Part shown: in pieces, positions 1 to 5,552 of the stretch
Numbering within the stretch: the stretch's first letter is position 1
Layout of the letters: the number at the start of each line of letters is the position of its first letter
Assembly: GCA_947036575.1 (NCBI GenBank)
Contig: CAMQSH010000046.1
Span: 1 to 12,665, forward strand
DNA from: an uncultured Brevinema sp.
Lineage (GTDB): Bacteria > Spirochaetota > Brevinematia > Brevinematales > Brevinemataceae
Length of the DNA: 12,665 bases
Direction: 5' to 3'
Notes under the pieces: generated by a model
Database searches by the model: none
The model's input: only the letters and a program-made list of their open reading frames with translations
Told to the model about the DNA's origin: nothing
Program-made: the position numbers and the translations under genes

Positions 1-816
1 TTTGACATCTTTAAAAACAGAAATGAGGTACTCTAAAAATTGTGGACTACCAGCCAAAACAGTAGGTTCATCAAGATCAAATGGATCTCCATTAAGGTTG
101 GCAAGTTCTCCTCCTGCTTCACGAAGAATCAAAGCACCGCCAGCCATATCCCAAGGCATTAGTCCAATTTCGGATAGACCATCAATACGACCGCAAGCTA
201 TATATGCTAATGAAAGAGCAGCACAACCAATACGACGAATAGTACGAACTTCTCCATAAAGTCTATTAGCAGCTTCCATAAGAGGTTCTCTTAATTGAGG
301 TTCTCTACGGAGTCCAAAACCAATATAGGCTTTTTTTAGAGAGGTAAGCTCGGAAACAAAAATTCTTTCTCCATTGAGAAAAGCTCCCATATCTTTGGCT
401 GCATAAAATTCTTCATCCATAATAGGATTGTTAACAATACCAACTACCAATTCTCCAGCAATTTCTACACCTATCGTTACAGCAATAAGAGGAATGCGTC
501 TTGTGAAATTAGCAGTACCATCAATAGGGTCTACAATCCAACGTACTTCTGAAGTTGAATTATTATCTCCGCCTTCTTCTCCTAAGATCGCATGATCAGG
601 AAAATGAGCAAGAATAGTTTCTCTAATGACTCTTTCTGCAGCTCTATCAGATTCTGTGACAGGATCTATATCATCTTTCCATTCGACACGTTGATTTGAA
701 TTGAATCCTTGTTTAATAACACGGCCAGCTTCCCAAGAAGCGATTCGAGCGACATCTAAATAACGTTGAATTTCGTTATATTTTTTTATGTCCCCACGTT
801 GCAATTTTTTATCCAT
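1..816 (-). CDS. Inositol monophosphatase family protein (SuhB-like), 3' end cut by window
   Basis: This gene encodes a Mg2+-dependent phosphatase of the inositol monophosphatase (IMPase) superfamily, expected to be cytoplasmic. Relatives hydrolyse myo-inositol-1-phosphate or related sugar phosphates. 272 codons are visible and the frame is still open at base 1; family members are usually about 260-280 residues, so little is missing. Visible motifs are ILGEEGG (residues 77-83, metal-binding Glu80/Glu81), the first IMPase signature DPIDGTANF (96-104, metal ligands Asp96 and Asp99), and the second signature around PWDMAGGALILREAGG (221-236, Asp223). The start is ATG at 816, preceded by CCAGGAGT with suitable spacing and by a good promoter at 861-888. 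It diverges from the barrel-like gene at 1007. The exact substrate cannot be told from sequence; SuhB-type, archaeal-type FBPase/IMPase or histidinol-phosphatase activities are all possible in this superfamily. Confidence 0.93.
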   Translation of the reverse strand, partial: MDKKLQRGDIKKYNEIQRYLDVARIASWEAGRVIKQGFNSNQRVEWKDDIDPVTESDRAAERVIRETILAHFPDHAILGEEGGDNNSTSEVRWIVDPIDGTANFTRRIPLIAVTIGVEIAGELVVGIVNNPIMDEEFYAAKDMGAFLNGERIFVSELTSLKKAYIGFGLRREPQLREPLMEAANRLYGEVRTIRRIGCAALSLAYIACGRIDGLSEIGLMPWDMAGGALILREAGGELANLNGDPFDLDEPTVLAGSPQFLEYLISVFKDVK

Positions 817-860
817 AATAATACTCCTGGATTATTTGTTATTTCCCTAATTTTAATTAA

Positions 861-888
861 AGTATACCATTCTCTTTTAAAAAGTCAA
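861..888 (-). promoter_or_regulatory. Sigma70-type promoter of the IMPase-family gene
   Basis: Read on the minus strand, TTGACT (888-883) is followed after 16 bp by TATACT (866-861). A TG one base before the -10 makes an extended -10 (TGGTATACT). The predicted start is about 35-40 bases upstream of the ATG at 816. The 24-bp repeat at 901-924 lies 12 bp upstream of this -35. Confidence 0.7.
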
Positions 889-900
889 TACTATTTTAGA

Positions 901-924
901 GATATTTTTCTCTGATTAAATTTA
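901..924 (+). repeat. 24-bp direct repeat, copy 1, between divergent promoters
   Basis: The 24 bases beginning GATATTTTTCTCTGATTAAA are identical to those at 1811-1834; the match ends at both flanks. Copy 1 sits between the -35 of the minus-strand IMPase-family promoter (883-888) and the -35 of the plus-strand promoter (939-944). The position suggests a regulator binding site or UP-like element, which is an inference. The spacer is not coding on either strand. Confidence 0.75.
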
Positions 925-938
925 TTTTTAAATCTTGG

Positions 939-967
939 TTGACATTTCTTCCAAAAAAAGCTATGAT
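939..967 (+). promoter_or_regulatory. Sigma70-type promoter of the 1007 gene
   Basis: TTGACA (939-944, perfect consensus) is followed after exactly 17 bp by TATGAT (962-967). The predicted start near 974 gives a leader of about 33 bases. The 24-bp repeat ends 14 bp upstream of the -35. Confidence 0.8.
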
Positions 968-1006
968 AATTTATTATTATAAAGCGAATAAGCTTAGGGG
1001 AATTAT

Positions 1007-1744
1007 ATGAAAAGATTACTGATGTTAGTATGTTTACTAACAATGTCTCAGATGGAGACTTTTGGACAAGAAATTGCAACACAAACACCAGAAGTAAAAA
1101 AATCTGGATATAGACCACATTCTATAGGAATTACACAACGTTTTGGTGGAGGACGGGTTTGGGCAAAAGGATTAGGAGCTAATTATCATCAAGCTCTTTC
1201 TCTTACAACTCTTGATTTTTACACAGAAAAAAGAAAAGGAAAATCTCAATACAGTCCATTAGTACAGTTACGTATTACAGCTCCTATGGGATACCTATCA
1301 CTTACCTCTGATAAATCTAAAGCTTTAGAAACGTTAGATAGATTAACAATAGATACTTATGGTCCTTTTATCAGTAGTTTTAGTGCTGGATTCCTTTTTG
1401 GTGGATCTCAGTATCTTTTTGACAAGCGTAGTAAAGAAACAGGAAAAGGTTGGTCTATGTTACTGAATGGAGGATTTATCATAAATATTTATTCAGTAGA
1501 GTCGATGGATTATATGATGCTGAAATCACCAATTTCTTTTGGTACAGAATTATCTTTTAAGCCTGTTTATAACTTTTCTAAAAATATTGCAGTGACTTTT
1601 GGATTTGATATAGGATATGAAATATCATTTAATCAACCAATAGTTATTAATGATAATCTTGAGGATTATTTTTCAGGTCCATCTATGGGTGATAGGTTCC
1701 AACATGCTTTGACTTATGGATTTAGCGTAGGTGTATTATTTTAA
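1007..1744 (+). CDS. Exported protein of unknown function, probable outer-membrane beta-barrel
   Basis: I do not recognise this protein at family level. The 245-residue product begins with a typical signal peptide (MKRLL, a hydrophobic core to about residue 14, probable cleavage after TFG at residue 20). The mature part has no hydrophobic helix. It alternates polar and aromatic/hydrophobic residues and glycines, and ends in the motif YGFSVGVLF with a terminal Phe, the usual barrel-assembly signal of outer-membrane proteins. It is therefore probably an outer-membrane barrel, but this rests on composition and the C-terminus only. The start has AGGGG six bases upstream of ATG, and the gene has its own promoter (939-967) and terminator (1768-1795), so it is probably monocistronic. 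It shares an upstream 24-bp element with the lipoprotein gene at 1974. A soluble periplasmic protein remains possible. Confidence 0.8.
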   Translation: MKRLLMLVCLLTMSQMETFGQEIATQTPEVKKSGYRPHSIGITQRFGGGRVWAKGLGANYHQALSLTTLDFYTEKRKGKSQYSPLVQLRITAPMGYLSLTSDKSKALETLDRLTIDTYGPFISSFSAGFLFGGSQYLFDKRSKETGKGWSMLLNGGFIINIYSVESMDYMMLKSPISFGTELSFKPVYNFSKNIAVTFGFDIGYEISFNQPIVINDNLEDYFSGPSMGDRFQHALTYGFSVGVLF

Positions 1745-1767
1745 TATTCTGAAAATTGAAAATAATA

Positions 1768-1797
1768 AACCCCCTTCTTTGATAGAGGGGGGGTTAT
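1768..1797 (+). terminator. Intrinsic terminator after the 1007 gene
   Basis: AACCCCCTTC (1768-1777) pairs with GAGGGGGGGTT (1785-1795) around a 7-base loop, with one T.G wobble and one bulged G. It is followed by a short T-rich stretch and starts 24 bases after the stop codon. The T tract is weak (TTATTT). Confidence 0.75.
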
Positions 1798-1809
1798 TTG
1801 TATATACAA
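1798..1809. repeat. 12-bp perfect palindrome TTGTATATACAA, copy 1
   Basis: TTGTATATACAA is its own reverse complement and recurs at 5489-5500. Here it lies directly between the terminator of the 1007 gene and the second copy of the 24-bp repeat. It could be a dimeric-regulator operator or just part of the AT-rich terminator flank. Confidence 0.45.
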
Positions 1810-1810
1810 G

Positions 1811-1834
1811 GATATTTTTCTCTGATTAAATTTA
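1811..1834 (+). repeat. 24-bp direct repeat, copy 2, upstream of the lipoprotein promoter
   Basis: These 24 bases are identical to 901-924. In this copy the first 13 bases (1811-1823) also form an inverted repeat with 1836-1848 (12 of 13 positions, 12-base spacer), which copy 1 lacks. The copy starts 48 bp before the -35 at 1859; copy 1 starts 38 bp before its -35. The 10-bp difference is close to one helical turn, so a bound protein would face the same side of the polymerase at both promoters. Confidence 0.7.
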
Positions 1835-1858
1835 AAGATAAAAATATCTGTCTTAGGC

Positions 1859-1887
1859 TTTACAAATCACATATTTTTTCCTATAAT
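1859..1887 (+). promoter_or_regulatory. Sigma70-type promoter of the GLUG lipoprotein gene
   Basis: TTTACA (1859-1864) is followed after 17 bp by TATAAT (1882-1887). The predicted start near 1894 leaves an untranslated leader of about 80 bases before the ATG at 1974. Confidence 0.8.
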
Positions 1888-1973
1888 GTATATATATATT
1901 TAAATATAGAAACTAAGAAAACAATCTCATGGCTTGTATTATGCTAACTCCTTGTTTTTTATAGGAGCATTTT

Positions 1974-3332
1974 ATGTATAAAAGAAGTTTTCTTAAAAGA
2001 AGTTTTCTTAAAATAATTTTAATGTCTTTAATGTTTATGAGTTGTACGATAATTCCTTCAGAAGCAGTATACACTGCTCCATGGAATGGTTTTACGAGTA
2101 CAAAACCCCCTCAAGTTGATGGTGTCTATATAATCACAACTGGTGAACATCTTGCTTGGCTAGCACTTATAATAATAGTAGAAACTAAAGTTCGTTTTGA
2201 TGCTAATATAGATATGAATAACAAAAACTTTGATGGGATAAAACACTTCAAGGGAACAATGGACGGCAATGGTCATTCAATCAAAAATCTAAAAATAGAT
2301 AATCCTACTGGTAATGCAGGATTGATTCATGTGTTGACAGGTGATGGTAGTGAGATCAAAAATCTTACTATAGAAAATGGTAGTATAAAAGGGGAAAAAG
2401 ATGTTGGTGCATTTGTTGGTACGAGTAAAGGATCTGTTACACTCACAGGTCTTACTAATAAAGCCTCTGTAGAATCACTTATGGGGAGTGCTAGTGGTAT
2501 TATTGCTGTCACTGATCTTTTGAGTCCTTCTACTATAACGATCATTAAAGATGTTAAAAACTTTGGAGCTATAACTGGCAATCCATATGGTGGTGGGATT
2601 ATTGCCAGGACTACAACTGAACTAATGATAGACAATGTAGAAAACGCTGGAACTATAAATAGTCAAACTTTTACAGGGGGTATTGTGGGCTATGTGACTA
2701 AAACAGTAAATATTAAAAATGCTGCTAACACTGGTAATATAAGTGTTAACGCTACTAGTAATATTGGTCATGTTGGTGGGATGATAGGTCAAGCAGCTCC
2801 TATTGGTACAGTAAATATTGAGAATGCTGAAAACTCTGGTAATATAAGTGTTACTGGTACTACTTCTACTTCTACACTTACTGGTGGGATGATAGGCTCT
2901 TTTGTAGGGGGTATTACGGGCTTTGTTCGTATTAATAAAGCTAACAACTCTGGTAATATAAGTAGTACTAGTGCTGGTGGGATGATAGGCAGGGCTGTTA
3001 TAACAGATGATGCTGTTATTCCTAATATAGTAGATATTGAGAATGCTAACAACTCTGGTAATATAAGTAGTACTGTTGGAGCTGGTATTGGTGGGATGAT
3101 AGGTCATACTGAGAGTAAGAATAGAGTCACTATTATTAATACATCTCATAGTTACAAAGTTCAGGTATTAGTTGCTATTGGTCTAGCTACGATAAATAAT
3201 AGTTATTTTTTGAAGAGTACTCCTGGTGATACGACACTAACTGCTGAGCAATTCAAAGAGCAAGATAGTTTTGAAGGGTGGGATTTTAACACTATATGGA
3301 AAATGGGTGATAACTATCCTGTATTAAGATAA
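1974..3332 (+). CDS. Surface lipoprotein with GLUG-type beta-helix repeats
   Basis: The 452-residue protein starts with a basic n-region (KRSFLKRSFLK), a hydrophobic core and a lipobox-like LMFMSC with Cys24, so it is probably an acylated lipoprotein; the box is loose, as is common in spirochaetes. The N-terminal part has the pattern of GLUG proteins (VDGVYIITTGEHLAWL, then ANIDMNN, FKGTMDGNGHSIKNLKI and IKNLTIENGSI). From about residue 215 to 390 come repeats of 35-38 residues built on N(S/T)GNIS and GGMIG, the GLUG motif known from IgA1-protease-type and other Gram-positive and anaerobe surface proteins. The C-terminus (EGWDFNTIWKMGDNYPVLR) matches the usual end of such proteins. The expected fold is a right-handed beta-helix displayed on the cell surface; an adhesin-like role is inference. 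AGGAG precedes the ATG. It has its own promoter (1859) and terminator (3353). Confidence 0.85.
   Translation: MYKRSFLKRSFLKIILMSLMFMSCTIIPSEAVYTAPWNGFTSTKPPQVDGVYIITTGEHLAWLALIIIVETKVRFDANIDMNNKNFDGIKHFKGTMDGNGHSIKNLKIDNPTGNAGLIHVLTGDGSEIKNLTIENGSIKGEKDVGAFVGTSKGSVTLTGLTNKASVESLMGSASGIIAVTDLLSPSTITIIKDVKNFGAITGNPYGGGIIARTTTELMIDNVENAGTINSQTFTGGIVGYVTKTVNIKNAANTGNISVNATSNIGHVGGMIGQAAPIGTVNIENAENSGNISVTGTTSTSTLTGGMIGSFVGGITGFVRINKANNSGNISSTSAGGMIGRAVITDDAVIPNIVDIENANNSGNISSTVGAGIGGMIGHTESKNRVTIINTSHSYKVQVLVAIGLATINNSYFLKSTPGDTTLTAEQFKEQDSFEGWDFNTIWKMGDNYPVLR
1980..2009 (+). repeat. 15-bp in-frame tandem duplication in the lipoprotein signal peptide
   Basis: AAAAGAAGTTTTCTT occurs twice in perfect tandem (1980-1994 and 1995-2009), giving KRSFL twice in the n-region of the signal peptide. 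The unit is five codons long, so gain or loss by slippage would keep the frame. Confidence 0.85.
2731..3103 (+). repeat. Intragenic DNA repeats encoding the GLUG units
   Basis: The 14-mer CTGGTAATATAAGT starts at 2731, 2836, 2950 and 3055, with periods of 105, 114 and 105 bp (35, 38 and 35 codons). Each unit also carries GGTGGGATGATAGG about 35-60 bases later. The DNA is more alike than protein conservation alone would need, which suggests duplication or ongoing recombination between units. Confidence 0.8.
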
Positions 3333-3352
3333 AACTAAATCATTAGATAACC

Positions 3353-3385
3353 AAAAACACCTTCTATAGTAGAGGGTGTTTTTCT
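3353..3385 (+). terminator. Intrinsic terminator after the lipoprotein gene
   Basis: AAAAACACCTTCT (3353-3365) pairs with AGAGGGTGTTTTT (3371-3383) around a 5-base loop with one T.G wobble. The stem runs into the T-rich tail. It lies 20 bases after the stop codon, and the A-rich 5' flank would also let it work on the other strand. Confidence 0.85.
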
Positions 3386-3405
3386 GTAGTAATAAAGAAA
3401 ACATC

Positions 3406-3434
3406 TTGACAAAATAATAATAACATGTTACGAT
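3406..3434 (+). promoter_or_regulatory. Promoter of the RarA-C-like / PTS operon
   Basis: TTGACA (3406-3411, perfect) is followed after 17 bp by TACGAT (3429-3434) with an upstream TG (TGTTACGAT, extended -10). The predicted start near 3441 gives a leader of about 135 bases before the ATG at 3577. I see no clear antiterminator or operator in that leader. Confidence 0.65.
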
Positions 3435-3576
3435 TATTTATCATATTATATCTTAATACTCAGATCTAAAAAGGTAAAGTAATTAAAGAATATCATATTT
3501 TTTAATAACGATGATTCTTATTTTTATAGGGATCTTTTTTTTATATAATACAAATAAATTCTTAAAGGAGAAACAC

Positions 3577-4191
3577 ATGAGTACACCATTTATTACTGAT
3601 CCATGGGCTAAGATGACTACTAGAAATGGATTTCAAGGAGATGAAATAATTTCATCTTTACAAAAGTCAATACGTAGAGGATTAACGGAAGAGGCTTGTC
3701 AATTCGCATATGAAATGTATATAACTTCTCCACAAATGGAAGAAAAATTATGGAGAAGATTAATCGCTATTTCTGTAGAAGATATTGGTATGGGTGATAT
3801 AAATGCTAGTCAAATTATTAATAATTTGAGCCAAATGAGAAATAATTTTGCTTATAGTGATGGTGATAGAGCAATTTTTTTCATTCATGCTATTAGATAT
3901 CTTTGTGAATGTGAAAAAGATAGATCTACAGATCTCTTAAAAAATATTATTATAAAAAGTTTTGCAATGGGTAAGATTCCTACTATTCCAGATTATGCAC
4001 TTGATAAACATACTGTTCGAGGAGCTGCAATGGGCAGAGACTCTTTTCATTTTTTAAATGAAGCTAGTATGGTCATACCACAAAAGAAAGTTTCCAATAA
4101 CTACAAGGAACGATATAATAAAATTTTAGAAGAATATGATCCTAATAAAGTTGTTCCTTCTGCATTTAAATTCAATACATGGCAAGAATAA
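3577..4191 (+). CDS. Stand-alone protein resembling the RarA/MgsA C-terminal domain
   Basis: The 204-residue protein resembles the region following the ATPase core in RarA (MgsA, replication-associated recombination protein): DEIISSLQKSIRRGLTEEA (residues 22-40) corresponds to the family pattern of an ISA(l/f)QKSIRGSD segment, and WRRLIAISVEDIGMGD (about 65-80) to RRL..iAsEDIGlADP. In RarA this region mediates tetramer formation and follows an AAA+ clamp-loader-like ATPase. No Walker A or B motif is present, so this is the C-terminal module alone. The start is ATG 3577, with AAAGGAG seven bases upstream; an in-frame ATG at 3511 lacks a ribosome binding site and would add an odd hydrophobic stretch. 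It precedes the PTS gene by 13 bases and is probably cotranscribed with it. The function is unknown, and the family assignment comes from remembered motifs. Confidence 0.75.
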   Translation: MSTPFITDPWAKMTTRNGFQGDEIISSLQKSIRRGLTEEACQFAYEMYITSPQMEEKLWRRLIAISVEDIGMGDINASQIINNLSQMRNNFAYSDGDRAIFFIHAIRYLCECEKDRSTDLLKNIIIKSFAMGKIPTIPDYALDKHTVRGAAMGRDSFHFLNEASMVIPQKKVSNNYKERYNKILEEYDPNKVVPSAFKFNTWQE

Positions 4192-4204
4192 ATAGGGGTT
4201 TTTA

Positions 4205-5473
4205 ATGAAAAATTTTATGGATAGATTGTTAGTTTTTGGAGAGATGATAGGTAATCAACGGCATTTACGCTCTATTTCTACAGGGATGATGATGACTTTA
4301 CCATTCATGGTAATTGGAGCTTTTTTCTTAATTATTGCGAATCCCCCTATACAATTGGATTTAGTAGATATTAGTACTTCTAATATTTTATTACAGATAT
4401 TGATAAATTGGAAACAGTTTACTATTAGCCACTATGATGTGCTGGTTACCCCTTTTAATATGACAATGGGAATGATAGGCTTGTTAAATGCTTTTACTAT
4501 TGCCTATACCCTTGCTCAAGAATATAAGCTCAATGCCGTAATTTCAGGGCTTATTTCTACGATTATATTTTTAATGGTTGTTGCCCCTATAGAAAATGGA
4601 AATATTGCTATAGAATATTTAGGCACTAATGGATTGTTTACAGCGATTATTATCTCACTTTTATCTGTTGAAATTACTAAATTTATAAAAACCAAAAAAA
4701 TAGAATTTACTCTTGATGCTTCTATTCCTCCAGCAATAGGCGTGTTTATTAATTCATTATTACCATTACTACTAAATATAATAGTAATATATGGGATTAA
4801 TCTAATTGTATTAGCTACAACAAAGGTTACTTTTCCTGTATTTATTATGAATTCTTTATCTCCTATATTATTTGTAGGTAATAATTTATTTGGATATATA
4901 GCTATTTTAGTATTTGGAAATATTCTATGGCTTTTTGGTATTAATGGCACTTCTATTATATTTCCTATTCTTTTTTCTTTAGGAATAAATAATACGGGAA
5001 TTAATGCAGAATTATTTAATAGTGGTCAAGAACCAAATATGGTAATGAATCTGCAAATGTTTAGATATTATGCGTTGGGTGGTGCTGGTAATACATTAGG
5101 GTTGACATTGTTAATGTTAAAAAGTAAAATTTCTCATATGAGAACTATAGGAAAGTTAGCGATTATTCCTGGAATTTGTGGAATTAATGAACCTATTATT
5201 TTTGGAATGCCTATTGTTTTAAATCCAATACTTGGTATACCATTTATTCTAATGCCTATTGTAACTTCACTTATAGGATTTTATGCTCAAGAGTTTGGTT
5301 TTGTTTCTTTAGGATATTTAGTTGACCCATCTTTCACACCATTTTTTATTCAGATGTTTTTATCTGCTTTAGATTGGAAAAATGTAGTATTATCCTTTTT
5401 TATGGTTTTGGTTAGTGTTATAGTTTATTTACCATTCTTTAAACTCTATGAAAAACAAATTTCTCATAAATAA
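4205..5473 (+). CDS. PTS sugar transporter EIIC component, lactose/cellobiose family
   Basis: This is a polytopic membrane permease (422 residues, about ten hydrophobic segments) of the Lac family of phosphotransferase EIIC proteins, which translocate beta-glucosides, lactose or chitobiose during phosphorylation. The N-terminus (RLLVFGEMIGNQRHLRSISTG) and the block GICGINEPIIFGMPIVLNPI (from residue 323) are typical. Glu329 corresponds to the sugar-binding Glu of Bacillus cereus ChbC (Glu334). The usual FGIHG motif carrying the substrate-coordinating His (His250 in ChbC) reads FGING here, with Asn247. The length and the 82-residue spacing to Glu329 are otherwise normal. No EIIA, EIIB or glycosidase gene is in the window, so partners must be encoded elsewhere. 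AGGGG precedes the ATG. The RarA-C-like gene lies immediately upstream and a strong terminator downstream. Confidence 0.9.
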   Translation: MKNFMDRLLVFGEMIGNQRHLRSISTGMMMTLPFMVIGAFFLIIANPPIQLDLVDISTSNILLQILINWKQFTISHYDVLVTPFNMTMGMIGLLNAFTIAYTLAQEYKLNAVISGLISTIIFLMVVAPIENGNIAIEYLGTNGLFTAIIISLLSVEITKFIKTKKIEFTLDASIPPAIGVFINSLLPLLLNIIVIYGINLIVLATTKVTFPVFIMNSLSPILFVGNNLFGYIAILVFGNILWLFGINGTSIIFPILFSLGINNTGINAELFNSGQEPNMVMNLQMFRYYALGGAGNTLGLTLLMLKSKISHMRTIGKLAIIPGICGINEPIIFGMPIVLNPILGIPFILMPIVTSLIGFYAQEFGFVSLGYLVDPSFTPFFIQMFLSALDWKNVVLSFFMVLVSVIVYLPFFKLYEKQISHK

Positions 5474-5488
5474 TTTGCTTAATCTAAT

Positions 5489-5500
5489 TTGTATATACAA
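5489..5500. repeat. 12-bp perfect palindrome TTGTATATACAA, copy 2
   Basis: This is the same 12-mer as at 1798-1809; the shared stretch extends to ATTTGTATATACAA. Here it lies between the EIIC stop codon and its terminator, at the foot of the hairpin. Confidence 0.45.
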
Positions 5501-5530
5501 AAACCCCACTTCATATAGAGGTGGGGTTTT
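5500..5530. terminator. Bidirectional intrinsic terminator between EIIC and permease genes
   Basis: AAAACCCCACTTC (5500-5512) pairs with GAGGTGGGGTTTT (5518-5530) around the loop ATATA: 13 pairs with one T.G wobble. The A-run before and T-run after the stem let it stop both the plus-strand PTS operon and the convergent minus-strand permease, which ends at 5553. Confidence 0.92.
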
Positions 5531-5552
5531 CTTATATTAATATTCTTAAAAA

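Noticed and set aside
1929..1964. 11-codon ORF (MACIMLTPCFL) ending in the ribosome binding site of the GLUG lipoprotein gene
   Set aside because: No ribosome binding site, no amino acid bias and no terminator hairpin follow it. A chance ORF is more likely than a leader peptide.
2327..3149. Long minus-strand ORFs opposite the GLUG lipoprotein gene
   Set aside because: They are repetitive shadows of the repeated plus-strand codons, with no ribosome binding site and low-complexity translations.
3466..3539. Possible attenuator in the PTS operon leader (AGATC near 3466 and GATCT followed by eight T near 3531)
   Set aside because: The pairing is only five bases over a long A/T loop, and no leader peptide or RAT-like antiterminator sequence is visible.
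3511..3576. Longer N-terminus for the RarA-C-like protein starting at ATG 3511
   Set aside because: There is no ribosome binding site before 3511, while AAAGGAG lies at ideal distance before ATG 3577. The extension would add an unrelated hydrophobic stretch to a soluble protein.
4516..4950. 144-codon minus-strand ORF inside the EIIC gene
   Set aside because: It is a shadow of the hydrophobic codons of the permease, with no ribosome binding site or recognisable features.
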